NCBI GenBank assembly: GCA_002712005.1
Contig: PASP01000016.1
Coordinates: 62,001 to 126,000, forward strand
Length of the DNA stretch: 64,000 bases
DNA from: Halobacteriovoraceae bacterium
GTDB lineage: Bacteria > Bdellovibrionota > Bacteriovoracia > Bacteriovoracales > Bacteriovoracaceae
Reading direction: 5' to 3'
The notes below the pieces were generated by a model, which had not been told where the DNA came from, ran no database searches, and worked only from the letters and a program-made list of their open reading frames with translations. This document shows positions 9,310 through 18,475 of the stretch, in pieces; position 1 is the stretch's first letter; every line of letters begins with the position of its first letter. The position numbers were made by a program, and so were the translations under genes.

Positions 9310-9784
9310 TAGATATCAGTTTAATCGATTTCACAGAAGGTCTCTCTAATTTATTCCACTCTTTCTCTGGTATCACAGCAATAGCTCCTTTAAGAATACC
9401 AATGAGTTTAATAAGTGAGGAGACATCCCCTTCCTTAGGCTTAGTTAGGCCTTTCGTGAATTTTTGCTCAATCCAAAATCTTGGATACTGTGAACTATTG
9501 AAACCAAGAAATAAACGAGAAAATTCATTAAATTTTTCGTGACTGGGCTCTAAAAAGAGAGGTACAGCGCGATTATTCTCAGACCAAAAAAGTTTCTGCT
9601 TTAATAGAATTCTTCTCAATTCGACTTTAGATAACGAAACAAGAGGATTACTTGAATGGACAGCAACAACCCAATTTTTATAAGGATCTTCAATTGATTT
9701 CTTTAAAGAAGTCTCAGCACTGGCGTAAATCTTCTGAGGATAAAGAAAAGAAGATAGGAGGAATATTGTTTGGAGACTCATCAT
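9302..9784 (-). CDS. PstS-like periplasmic phosphate-binding-type protein
   Basis: 160 residues from the ATG at 9784, which overlaps the porin stop as TAATG; an upstream ATG at 9808 is possible but gives a poorer signal peptide. An exported N-terminus (SLQTIFLLSSFLYPQKIYA) precedes a short PBP-like domain: AVHSSNPLVSLSKVELRRIL, FWSENNRAVPLFL, FNEFSRLFLG, YPRFWIEQKFTKG and KGAIAVIPEKEW. This order is typical of short PstS-like binding proteins. The domain is shorter than a true PstS, and no pst permease or ATPase genes are present. It may present anions to the paired membrane proteins or to the sensor kinase encoded upstream. Confidence 0.78.
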   Translation of the reverse strand: MMSLQTIFLLSSFLYPQKIYASAETSLKKSIEDPYKNWVVAVHSSNPLVSLSKVELRRILLKQKLFWSENNRAVPLFLEPSHEKFNEFSRLFLGFNSSQYPRFWIEQKFTKGLTKPKEGDVSSLIKLIGILKGAIAVIPEKEWNKLERPSVKSIKLISNE

Positions 9785-10965
9785 TAAAAACTTAATACAG
9801 TCCCCCATTCAATACTGGTAAAATCTCTACTTATACCATCAAGTCGATTATTCTTTCCTACGTAAACAGTACGGCTCACACCTAGAGAAATACGCCAATT
9901 AGCGATTGGTAAAAAATTATATCCAAAAGTATACTCATAGAATTCAACGGGATCCCTCAAGGCTTCTGTATTCACATCTCTATCGTGATCGAGATATCTT
10001 ATTCCGAGAGTATCGTGTAAGTAGTCAAATCGACTGTAGAGAATGTGACGATGATCAACAAGATGATACCAAGGTTCAAAATAAAATGAGATTGGATTTT
10101 GGTCAATTCTGTTTTTACTTTGATCCAAGTCGCTCATGAAAAGCTCACTTCTAAATTCAAAGAACCCTATTCTTGCTTTCATATCGAGACCAAAGGAATA
10201 GTAGCGACCAAAAGAACTTCGCTGCCCCGTTTGAAAACTCGTGCCTACCTTAAGGTTACCTTCCTCAGAGCGATAACCCAAGCGGTAACCTGTAGCGAAG
10301 CGATTTCGGTCCTCATCAATAGAGCCTAAATATAGAGAACTTTCAAGAAGACCACGATCTAGCTGATATCTTGTATCAACCGAAAAGCCCCTAACATGAT
10401 CATCAAAGAAAATAAATTCGCCTTGATTTTCTCTAAGCGCAAGAGGTTTTTCATTTTGCCATCTCAAAAAATCAAAGTGCTCCCGATTACTTACTCCAAA
10501 AGGAGTAATTAAAGCACCAAAATTAAAACTTAGAATATCGTTACTACGGTAAGTAAGAAAAAGGTCTTCAACTTCGACCTGTTGGTCATCATCTCCAAAA
10601 GTACGAAAATAAGCATGATGGTTAACGATCTCTCTTTCTTGCTCAAATTCAATATGCGAAAAAAAACTTAGATTCTCCGACACTTGTCCATTAAGCATCA
10701 ATCCCATCTCCACTTCATCGAATGTCTGAACATTTCGAGCATGGGGAAGAGACCAACTGGTCCCAGTAAGATTGAAGTACCCACCTAAGCTCAATGAAAG
10801 AGACTCAAAAGAAGAGATTTTCCCTTTCGAATGCTTACTCAAAAGTAAAGAATTCTCCAATTCATCAATACGATGATTCAGTCGATCGATATCTGCACCG
10901 GAATGAGAATGAACAGGATTTAGAAATCCGCCACAGAGGAGAGCTCCTAACAGTATTTTTTTCAT
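9784..10965 (-). CDS. OprO/OprP-like outer membrane porin
   Basis: 393 residues. A signal peptide (MKKILLGALLCGGFLNPVHSH) is followed by a short coiled coil (about 25-45). The remainder alternates like a beta-barrel, with many aromatic strand ends and a C-terminal Phe (EWGTVLSF) as in outer membrane proteins. Segments such as LITPFGVSNREHFDFLRW resemble porins of the phosphate-selective group, though the selectivity is not readable from sequence. It sits between the kinase (32 bases upstream) and the PstS-like gene, which it overlaps. A second porin of this type is at 61132-62352. Confidence 0.8.
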   Translation of the reverse strand: MKKILLGALLCGGFLNPVHSHSGADIDRLNHRIDELENSLLLSKHSKGKISSFESLSLSLGGYFNLTGTSWSLPHARNVQTFDEVEMGLMLNGQVSENLSFFSHIEFEQEREIVNHHAYFRTFGDDDQQVEVEDLFLTYRSNDILSFNFGALITPFGVSNREHFDFLRWQNEKPLALRENQGEFIFFDDHVRGFSVDTRYQLDRGLLESSLYLGSIDEDRNRFATGYRLGYRSEEGNLKVGTSFQTGQRSSFGRYYSFGLDMKARIGFFEFRSELFMSDLDQSKNRIDQNPISFYFEPWYHLVDHRHILYSRFDYLHDTLGIRYLDHDRDVNTEALRDPVEFYEYTFGYNFLPIANWRISLGVSRTVYVGKNNRLDGISRDFTSIEWGTVLSF

Positions 10966-10997
10966 AATAATATATTAAGATGCCTACTGAGTATTGC

Positions 10998-12806
10998 CTA
11001 GTTTTTTATTTGGACAGCACCGAGGAACTCAAGCCTAAAGGTCACTGGCTTTAAACAATCCAGTTTAAGATCGATATCGTTTCTTTGGCAAAGCGAATGA
11101 GCAATAGAAAGCCCCATGCCTATTCCATTAGTCTTGGTTGTATAGAACGGATCAAATAATTTAGTGGCCACATCTTTAGAAATCGCAGCTCCATTATTTC
11201 TGAATAGAATAAATAACCTTCCTTCATCGTATACCATTTTAAAAGAGATCACTCCCTGTTCGATATGACTTCGACTAATGGCTTCATAAGCATTGGTTAC
11301 TAAACTTTGGAGGATTTGATCAATATCCGCCCGATGAACGAGGACTTCAACTTTCTTATCAATATAAGATGTCTTCACCTCTATCCCTAAAGACTTCAAT
11401 TTTTCTTGATTTAAGCTTAGGTGAGACTCTATCAATTCTTCAAGATCAACCATGGATCTCATCACCTTATCATTCTGATTTCCAAAACTTTGCATAACAA
11501 ACATAATGGAACTAATTCTTTCTGAAACTCGGCTCAGCCTTTCAATAATTTTCTCAACCTTCTCACTTAAATGCCCTTCTCGAATAAGGATCTTATTTAA
11601 TCGAGATAGCGATCCTTTCATGATCATCAATGGATTATTTATTTCGTGAGCTATACTCCCCGACATTTCACCTAATGATGCCATCTTACTATTATGAAAT
11701 AACTGCTTTGATTTCTCTCGCAATTCTTCTATCTTCTTTTCACCACTTCCATCTTTTAAAACCACTATAATCTTATTCTTCTGCTCCACTTTGTCATAGT
11801 AATTCAAAAATGTTCCAAGAATCTCCTTCATTTCTCCTCGACTGCTTAAACACTGGAATGAAATATTGAAAAGCTTTTTAGCATTTTGGTAGTATTTCAA
11901 TTCAAGTTCTTCAAATAGCCCCTCAGTATTTAAGATAAAATTGAGCTTCTTATTTTCAACTTCAAAAGACTCCCAGCCTAAAAGCTTTTTAATCTCCTTA
12001 GTACAACTAAGAACTGTGAAATCAGTTCTGCAAACAAGAAAGGTTTCTTGAGTAAAGTGGAGGTAATCCCTTATCTTCTCATCTTGAAGTTCTAGCTTAT
12101 GGTATTGCAAATCCATTTTTTCTTTTAGTGCAAAAATTGATCGTTCATTTATTTTTGGCTGATCGGCGACACTTCCCTTAAGAAGATCATATAAATAATC
12201 ATTCAAAGAAATGAGATCAAACTTCATAATGAATAATCTTTTAAGTAAGATGATAAAAGATAACGAGATAAGGCTTAAAGCAAATAAGCGAATCAACTTA
12301 AGCTTTTCAATTTCGAATGATTTAATTTCAACATTATCATTCAATACGCTTTGAGTTTCTTTTCTAAAACGAGTTAAGAAGTCTTCAAGATTGGAAAAAT
12401 CAACATGATCTTTTTCCACTAAGGCCAATAGATCAATTAGTGGATTTACCTCTTTTACCCAACGACGATTTAAAAGTTTAAAACGTGGATAATTTCGTTT
12501 CGAAGCCAAATAATTGAGTTGAACTTCTATTTGATTACGTAAGTTTCTTATTTCTTGATGATTTGATTTTTCTTTATAGGGATCTGTTATATAAAAGTGA
12601 TTCTCTAGAAGTATTTCAACTTTTTCCACATGAGATAGAGTTCTTAAAATAACCGATTGGTCTTTAAGCGTGTAATTAGTCGTTTTTTCCAAACGATTGC
12701 CATAGTAAAAAGAGAGTAAGGAGCCTATTAGAAGCATGATCATCGCCGCCCATAAGGCGTAATCGATCCCAGAAATAATGGTACTTATTTTCTTTTTTAG
12801 AGGCAT
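10998..12806 (-). CDS. membrane sensor histidine kinase, orphan
   Basis: 602 residues from ATG at 12806; a longer GTG frame would overlap the thioesterase gene and adds no recognisable sequence. It has TM1 near 16-35, a roughly 140-residue helical periplasmic region, TM2 near 173-194, a PAS-like region (about 250-352), then an H-box MASLGEMSGSIAHEINNPL with the phosphorylated His at 387. N-box (LVTNAYEAI), G1-like (FRNNGAAIS) and G2 (GIGMGLSIAHSL) motifs follow. No response regulator lies nearby. It heads the porin/binding protein/membrane pair run, so it probably senses the solute that run handles. Confidence 0.88.
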   Translation of the reverse strand: MPLKKKISTIISGIDYALWAAMIMLLIGSLLSFYYGNRLEKTTNYTLKDQSVILRTLSHVEKVEILLENHFYITDPYKEKSNHQEIRNLRNQIEVQLNYLASKRNYPRFKLLNRRWVKEVNPLIDLLALVEKDHVDFSNLEDFLTRFRKETQSVLNDNVEIKSFEIEKLKLIRLFALSLISLSFIILLKRLFIMKFDLISLNDYLYDLLKGSVADQPKINERSIFALKEKMDLQYHKLELQDEKIRDYLHFTQETFLVCRTDFTVLSCTKEIKKLLGWESFEVENKKLNFILNTEGLFEELELKYYQNAKKLFNISFQCLSSRGEMKEILGTFLNYYDKVEQKNKIIVVLKDGSGEKKIEELREKSKQLFHNSKMASLGEMSGSIAHEINNPLMIMKGSLSRLNKILIREGHLSEKVEKIIERLSRVSERISSIMFVMQSFGNQNDKVMRSMVDLEELIESHLSLNQEKLKSLGIEVKTSYIDKKVEVLVHRADIDQILQSLVTNAYEAISRSHIEQGVISFKMVYDEGRLFILFRNNGAAISKDVATKLFDPFYTTKTNGIGMGLSIAHSLCQRNDIDLKLDCLKPVTFRLEFLGAVQIKN

Positions 12807-12850
12807 GGTTTCTATTCGGTTAAAGCATTGATTTTGTTTATATTTTTGTC

Positions 12851-13603
12851 TTAGTGAGTAGAATATAAACACTGGACTAGCATACTTGGTTTCCTCGCTC
12901 CTGGAACACGTCCCAAATAAGAGACCCTGGAGTGCTCATCACTATGGCTGAGGTCTTTATAGACCTCAATTTCATCACCTAATTTAACTTCACTGAGAAA
13001 ATTAATATGATATTCGGTCACGACATGGGTACTGTGATATTGAAAGTCGATAGAATCTAATACCCACTGACTATACTTTGTATTATTCACATGGCCGTTG
13101 AGGTCTAAATCAGAGTTTCTTGTATGAAAACGACAAACTTTTTCTAAATCTTTTTCTTCTATAGAGACTTCGACTTTGCTCGCCTCATAATCAAGGGCCT
13201 TATCCGATCGAATATCCAAAGGTAAATTCTTTAAAGGGATTTCAGTTGGTCTTCTCGTTTGCGCATTTAATGTTACCCAAGTTGTCGTCGCCGTTCCAAT
13301 GAGTTCATCTTGAGAATAGATCTCAAAATCTCGGTAGGCATAATAGGAGTCAGGAAGACGAGACCAGGTTTTAACTGTTATGGTCGAAAATAATGCAGGC
13401 CATTTCTTCATTTTTATACTCTTACGAATGAGGACCCAAAAGACCGATTTTTCGAGCATCTCTTCGTGGCCAAATCCTGCATCTTTAGCGTGAAAAGTTG
13501 CAATATCTTGCAAAATTCCGACTAAGCCTAGCAGGCCTAGTCTCTTATGAGAATTAGAGGTAAAAGTATCAATTACATAATCTTTAGAATAGATACCTTT
13601 CAT
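12851..13603 (-). CDS. acyl-ACP thioesterase (FatA-like, double hotdog)
   Basis: 250 residues. It should hydrolyse acyl-acyl carrier protein to free fatty acid in the cytoplasm. N-terminal hotdog features include LLGLVGILQDIATFHAKDAGFG and FWVLIRKSIKMKKWP. The second hotdog has the family signature HTRNSDLDLNGHVNNTKY followed by W-x-LDS, with the Asn/His residues used in catalysis. It lies 2 bases after the DUF3347 gene and 44 bases before the kinase, so it sits in the same transcript. The reason for the link with copper genes is unknown. Confidence 0.88.
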   Translation of the reverse strand: MKGIYSKDYVIDTFTSNSHKRLGLLGLVGILQDIATFHAKDAGFGHEEMLEKSVFWVLIRKSIKMKKWPALFSTITVKTWSRLPDSYYAYRDFEIYSQDELIGTATTTWVTLNAQTRRPTEIPLKNLPLDIRSDKALDYEASKVEVSIEEKDLEKVCRFHTRNSDLDLNGHVNNTKYSQWVLDSIDFQYHSTHVVTEYHINFLSEVKLGDEIEVYKDLSHSDEHSRVSYLGRVPGARKPSMLVQCLYSTH

Positions 13604-13605
13604 AA

Positions 13606-14091
13606 TTAGTAGTCAGTATCTCTTTGCCCACAATGAGGCATTTCTGGAGCATAAGGATTATGAACACGTAGCATTTTCTTACTATTTTGAACCCATTTCT
13701 TTTTCACCATTGGACAAGAATAGGAATTATATTTCTTTCCAGGATTATATTTTTCCAATAATTCGATAAGGCCAAGACTTGCACTGTGATAAGCTTTGTT
13801 ATTCTCTTCTACTCCGGCACCGGCTTTGATTTTACCAAGTTCCATAGTTGTCTTTTTGAGAAGTTTTGAAATTTCTTTATCTTTAATATCAGCAATGGCC
13901 TTTTGCAGACGTTTTGCATCTTCCTCCACAAGAGAAGCGTTATAGTTAAAAAAGTTCTTGTGAAGGGATTCATTAATTTCTAATACCTTGAGAACTTTAG
14001 TCTTTGCTTCTCCATTCAATTCAACCCGTGAGGCGAAAAGAGTTAAAGAGCTAAGGAATAGGCATAGGGAAATCATTATTTTCTTGTACAT
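13606..14091 (-). CDS. DUF3347-type exported copper-site protein
   Basis: 161 residues with a signal peptide (about 1-21) and a helical body. The C-terminal signature is YSCPMVKKKWVQ (Cys126, Met128) followed by VHNPYAPEMPHCG (Met151, His153, Cys154). The CPM plus NPY-M-CG pattern is typical of DUF3347 domains, often linked to CusB or copper proteins; the Cys/Met/His set could bind Cu(I) in the periplasm. It lies 24 bases downstream of copA, which supports a copper-handling job such as accepting exported copper. Confidence 0.8.
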   Translation of the reverse strand: MYKKIMISLCLFLSSLTLFASRVELNGEAKTKVLKVLEINESLHKNFFNYNASLVEEDAKRLQKAIADIKDKEISKLLKKTTMELGKIKAGAGVEENNKAYHSASLGLIELLEKYNPGKKYNSYSCPMVKKKWVQNSKKMLRVHNPYAPEMPHCGQRDTDY

Positions 14092-14115
14092 ATAAAACCT
14101 CTAAAAAAGTTATTC

Positions 14116-16320
14116 TTATAAATTTTCTTTAAACTTGATTCTTAAACTATTCGTTACTACAGAAATGCTACTCAATCCCATAGCAATACTGGCCAAAACC
14201 GGGGGCATTAACGGTCCATCAAAAATATAAAGGATTCCCCCAGCAATGGGAATAAGTAAGCTATTATATATAAGAGAAAGAAAGAGATTTTGCTTAATAA
14301 CTCTCATGGTCAAATTGCTAAGTTCCATAAAGGAGAGAAACTTATTGAGGTCTCCCTTTACAAGAGTGACATCGGAAGCATTAATCGCCACATCAGTTCC
14401 AGTTCCCATCGCAATGCTTAAATCTGCCTTTGCAAGAGCAGGAGCATCGTTCACACCATCCCCCACCATGGCCACCTTATGACCCTCATTTTGCAACTCT
14501 TCAATTTTTTCTGATTTATTCATAGGCAAGCACTCTGCATAGAAGTCACTTAAATGCAGTTCATTCGCCACATGAGAGGCAATCTTTTCATTGTCCCCTG
14601 TCATCAAAATGGTTTTAATTCCCTTCTTCTCTAGAGAGTCGAGGACCTCTTTGACTTCGTCCTTAATCTTATCCCCAATTATCATTGTTGCAGTATGCTC
14701 ATTATTGATTGAGATAAAAACTTCAGATCCAATTTGATTACTTTTCAAATTATCATTTAATGGAATTTTTCTTTCTTTAAAAAGTCTTGTATTTCCAATC
14801 AATAAATCTTTCCCTTGAACCTCTCCTTCTACACCCTTTCCTTTAATAATATTGAAACTATCTGGCTCAAAATCTAATGGTGAATTTGGTAATTGCGATT
14901 CAACGAATTGATTTACAGCCCGAGCTAAACTATGTTCAGAATACTGTTCTAAAGAGTAAGTGAGTTTTAAGACTTCTTCTTTTGTCTGATCCGTTCTTAA
15001 TTTGAAATCAATTACACTCGGCTTTCCTACAGTAAGAGTGCCAGTTTTATCAAAGATAACCGTATCGATATCAACTGCTTTTTCTAAAATGGCTCCTCCA
15101 CTAATCAAAATCCCATGCAGAGATGCCTTACCGGTAGCCACGACAACAGCTGTTGGAGTAGCTAGCCCTAGAGCACAAGGACAAGCAATTACTAAGACAG
15201 CAATAAAATTAGATATGGCATTTCCCCAATGTGGATTTGGCCCCAAAAAGAACCAACTGAAAAATGTGATCAGAGAAATGATAACGACAATTGGAGTGAA
15301 TATAGAACTCAGCTTATCAGCATAGAGCTGGATTTCAGGCTTAGAATTTTGAGCATCTTCAACATATTGAATAATTTGGGCTAAGAAGGTATCAGGGCCT
15401 ACTTTCTTAGCCTGATATTCTATAACCCCATCTTCGTTAAATGTTCCAGAAAAAACCTTATCCCCTTTTTCTTTTTGAACTGGTTTCGATTCTCCCGTTA
15501 ACATTGATTCGTCAACAGTCGTGCTACCTTTAACGACAGTTCCATCTACAGGTATCTTTTCTCCGGGACGTACAATAATAAGATTACCAATCTTTACATC
15601 TTGAATGGATATTTCTTCGACTTCATCATTTCTGCGAACACGGGCTAACTTTGAAGAGAGTTCAAATAGACTATTGAGTGCCTTTTTAGTTTTTCTCTTG
15701 GCCTTATCTTCAAAATAATTTCCGAGATAAATAAATGAAATAATAAAACCAACGGCTTCAAAGTATACTTTTTGAGTCATTCCAATCTCAAGAGACCACT
15801 GCTGAAATACAGTGATAAAGAAGCTATAGATATATGCACTACTCGTACCAATACCGACAAGAGTATTCATATTAGAGCGACCTGTTCTTAAAAAGTTTAA
15901 AAAACTTTTTTGGAACTTCAATCCAATCCAGATCCAAATGGGCGTGGCCAATATAAGTTGAATCAACCAATTCACTCTCTGGGTCGGCCACCCCTTTGCA
16001 GGTCCCATAGCGAGTATAAAAATAATCAAAGAAAGAGAGATACTAACTAAGAACTTCCCTATATCTGGCCGGTGAGACTCTTCTTGAGTTGGTGTCGATT
16101 CTTTATCAATCGCCTCAAAACCAAGAGACTCTATTTTCTTCTTCAGATTAAGGTCAATTTGAGACGTCGTTTCTTCATCAGATAATTCAAAAGATGCAGT
16201 TTCCATCGCATAATTAACGACAGCACTTTTTACTCCTTTCATAGGAGAGGTTTCTTTTTCTATAGAGGCGGCACAGCTAGCACAGCTCATACCTTTTATC
16301 TGATACGTTAGCTTTCCCAT
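14116..16320 (-). CDS. copA: Cu(I)-exporting P1B-type ATPase
   Basis: 734 residues. One N-terminal heavy-metal domain has GMSCASC (Cys13, Cys16). The actuator loop has TGES (275-278). TM6 carries the metal site CPC (380-382). DKTGT (Asp424 phosphorylated) and [10 protein letters not shown] follow, then the TM7 and TM8 signatures YN and M-x-x-SS (IYNSLL, MGLSSIS) that mark Cu(I) specificity. It exports cytoplasmic copper. The start codon lies inside a CsoR-like operator. Downstream is the DUF3347 copper protein. Confidence 0.96.
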   Translation of the reverse strand: MGKLTYQIKGMSCASCAASIEKETSPMKGVKSAVVNYAMETASFELSDEETTSQIDLNLKKKIESLGFEAIDKESTPTQEESHRPDIGKFLVSISLSLIIFILAMGPAKGWPTQRVNWLIQLILATPIWIWIGLKFQKSFLNFLRTGRSNMNTLVGIGTSSAYIYSFFITVFQQWSLEIGMTQKVYFEAVGFIISFIYLGNYFEDKAKRKTKKALNSLFELSSKLARVRRNDEVEEISIQDVKIGNLIIVRPGEKIPVDGTVVKGSTTVDESMLTGESKPVQKEKGDKVFSGTFNEDGVIEYQAKKVGPDTFLAQIIQYVEDAQNSKPEIQLYADKLSSIFTPIVVIISLITFFSWFFLGPNPHWGNAISNFIAVLVIACPCALGLATPTAVVVATGKASLHGILISGGAILEKAVDIDTVIFDKTGTLTVGKPSVIDFKLRTDQTKEEVLKLTYSLEQYSEHSLARAVNQFVESQLPNSPLDFEPDSFNIIKGKGVEGEVQGKDLLIGNTRLFKERKIPLNDNLKSNQIGSEVFISINNEHTATMIIGDKIKDEVKEVLDSLEKKGIKTILMTGDNEKIASHVANELHLSDFYAECLPMNKSEKIEELQNEGHKVAMVGDGVNDAPALAKADLSIAMGTGTDVAINASDVTLVKGDLNKFLSFMELSNLTMRVIKQNLFLSLIYNSLLIPIAGGILYIFDGPLMPPVLASIAMGLSSISVVTNSLRIKFKENL

Positions 16321-16335
16321 ACCCCCACAGGGTAT
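16319..16335. promoter_or_regulatory. CsoR-like copper operator at the copA start
   Basis: Reading the minus strand, ATACCC-TGTGG-GGGTAT is a 17-base dyad with perfect 6-base arms. CsoR-family copper repressors bind GC-rich dyads of the form TACCC/GGGTA upstream of copA genes, as known from Bacillus. The site overlaps the copA ATG. No csoR gene is in the window. Confidence 0.6.
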
Positions 16336-16402
16336 ATAGATTTTAAATTGAAGTCAATCTAATTAAGAACACTACAGAAGGATTCTAACTTCTAGACTTA
16401 AT

Positions 16403-17209
16403 CTATGAAAATTCCTTAGTCATCTCCAAAGAGCGATTACAAGCAGCTCCTAAAGCCTTCTCGACCAACTCGGGAAGCCCTTGATTTTTAAAGACTTCCA
16501 CCGCTTCAATCGTCACTCCTTTCTTGGAAGTCACTTGATCAACAAGTTGAGAAAGAGAAACATCTCCTCGGTGAGACATAAGTTCTACAGATCCTTTCAT
16601 TAGCTGAATCGCCAGTTCTGTAGCCTCTTGTTCCTGCATGCCCCATCCTTTTAGGGATTGAGATAAGATATCTGCTAAATAGAAGATATAAGCGGGACCC
16701 GATCCAGAAACAGTTGTTACTTTGTCGAATTGCTCTTCGTTCTTCATGGTATACACATGAGAACAAGCTTTAAAAAGCTTGGTAATGTGAGCTACCTTTT
16801 CATTGGAATCATCTCCGGTGTGAAGTAAGAGGCTAATTCCCTCACCATGGCGAATGGGAGTATTGGGCATAACACGAGTGACTTCTTTAGAGCCCAATTT
16901 CTTTGTAATAGAATCAATGGATACTGCGGCCATCATGGAGACAATATACTTCTGATCCACAGAAGGAAGCTCTCTTTTGAGCCCATCTGCTAAATCAGAA
17001 AACTGCTGAGGCTTACAACCGATAAGAAGGTATTCACACTCTTGAAGTTCGGAAAGTTCTTTAACGGCCTTTCCTCCCACTTTCTTTGCAAGCTCTTCAG
17101 CACGAGTAAAACTTGGAGTATAGGTTAGAAATTTTTCTAACGGAAATTTTTCGTGCATTCCCGTAACAATAGCACTCGCCATATTTCCACATCCAATTAC
17201 TCCAATCAT
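16403..17209 (-). CDS. proC: pyrroline-5-carboxylate reductase
   Basis: 268 residues, the usual length. It reduces pyrroline-5-carboxylate to proline with NAD(P)H, the last step of proline synthesis. The N-terminus MIGVIGCGNMASAI is the Rossmann dinucleotide site. VMPNTPIRHGEGIS and TVSGSGPAYIFYLADIL are strong family signatures, and VTSKKGVTIEAVEVF is the C-terminal substrate motif. It is third in the proB-proA-proC order and lies 18 bases after proA. Confidence 0.97.
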   Translation of the reverse strand: MIGVIGCGNMASAIVTGMHEKFPLEKFLTYTPSFTRAEELAKKVGGKAVKELSELQECEYLLIGCKPQQFSDLADGLKRELPSVDQKYIVSMMAAVSIDSITKKLGSKEVTRVMPNTPIRHGEGISLLLHTGDDSNEKVAHITKLFKACSHVYTMKNEEQFDKVTTVSGSGPAYIFYLADILSQSLKGWGMQEQEATELAIQLMKGSVELMSHRGDVSLSQLVDQVTSKKGVTIEAVEVFKNQGLPELVEKALGAACNRSLEMTKEFS

Positions 17210-17227
17210 ATACTTTCCTTTTTTTTA

Positions 17228-18475
17228 TTACTGTCTAATGTGTCCATCACCGACTACAACATAACGAGACGTTGTCATCTGTTCAGCTCCCATAGGTCCA
17301 TAGGCATGGATCTTAGTTGTTGAAATACCAAGTTCAGCACCTAGGCCCAATTGTCCACCATCATTAAAACGAGTGGAAGCATTCACCATTACACATGAGG
17401 CATCAACCGAAGAGAGAAACTTATTACATGTTTCTTCACTCTCCGATACAACACATTCAGAGTGGTGACTACCGTATTCTCCAATATGAGAGATAGCATC
17501 GTCTACATCGGATACTAATTTAATCGATAAAATATTATCTAAGTATTCTGTAGCCCAGTCTTCATCAGTAGCGGCTTTAATATTAGAATGATCCATTTTT
17601 ACTTTTGAATCTAAACGAATATCAGTCCCTTTATCAACGAGGGCATTTACAATTTTTGGGAGTAGAGTTTCTTTTAAAGACTCATGAACCAATAAGGTTT
17701 CGATAGCATTACAAACTCCCGTTCTCTGTGTCTTCGCATTGACAACGAGATCTATCGCTTTTTCTGGATTGGCCATCTCATCGATGTACATATGACAAAG
17801 ACCTTTAAAATGGGCAATCACAGGCATTTTAGCATTTTCAGTAACATATTCCACAAGACGATGTCCTCCTCTTGGAATGACAACATCAATATACTCTTCC
17901 ATAGAGAGAAGCTCATTTACAACACTTCTATCATCTGAAGCGAGTACTTGAACGGTTTCTCTTGGAATAAAGTCCGAAATAACATCTTGAATAAGATTAC
18001 CTAAAATTTCGTTGGAGTACTTAGCTTCTTTTCCACCTTTTAGTACGATAGCGTTTGATGATTTGATCGCAAGGGCAGCACAGTCGACAACTACATTAGG
18101 GCGACTTTCAAAAATCATTAAAATGACACCAAGAGGAATCCTCTGTCTCTTAATGGTTAGACCAGCATCATTTTTAAATTCATTATAAAAAGTATTAACG
18201 ACTTCTGGTTGTTCAGCGATGGCCTTAACTCCATCAACCATTCCTTGAATACGCGACTCATCTAACTTAAGTCGATCAGTCATCGCCGAGTTAAGTCCAA
18301 TCTCTTCAGCATATGCGAGATCTTTCTTATTCGCTTCCATAATCGTTTCGCGGTTATCCCATAATTTGGCCGCCATATGATTAAGCACTTCTTTTCTTTT
18401 TGTAGCATCAAGAGAAACGATCTTTCTCGATGCCATTTTTGCATTACATGCCAGTTGTTTCACTGATTTTGTCAT
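17228..18475 (-). CDS. proA: gamma-glutamyl phosphate reductase
   Basis: 415 residues. It reduces glutamyl-5-phosphate to the semialdehyde with NADPH. Family motifs are IPLGVILMIFESRPNVVVDCAAL and AIVLKGGKEA. The catalytic Cys lies in RTGVCNAIETLL (near residue 251), followed by NASTRFNDGGQLGLGAELGIST. The ATG at 18475 has a very strong GAGGAGGT ribosome site and lies inside the end of proB, with a 32-base overlap that suggests coupled translation of the two channelled enzymes. Confidence 0.97.
   Translation of the reverse strand: MTKSVKQLACNAKMASRKIVSLDATKRKEVLNHMAAKLWDNRETIMEANKKDLAYAEEIGLNSAMTDRLKLDESRIQGMVDGVKAIAEQPEVVNTFYNEFKNDAGLTIKRQRIPLGVILMIFESRPNVVVDCAALAIKSSNAIVLKGGKEAKYSNEILGNLIQDVISDFIPRETVQVLASDDRSVVNELLSMEEYIDVVIPRGGHRLVEYVTENAKMPVIAHFKGLCHMYIDEMANPEKAIDLVVNAKTQRTGVCNAIETLLVHESLKETLLPKIVNALVDKGTDIRLDSKVKMDHSNIKAATDEDWATEYLDNILSIKLVSDVDDAISHIGEYGSHHSECVVSESEETCNKFLSSVDASCVMVNASTRFNDGGQLGLGAELGISTTKIHAYGPMGAEQMTTSRYVVVGDGHIRQ

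Noticed and set aside
12807-12872. Longer GTG start for the histidine kinase
   Set aside because: It overlaps the thioesterase gene and adds a charged stretch before TM1; the ATG at 12806 gives a normal kinase N-terminus.
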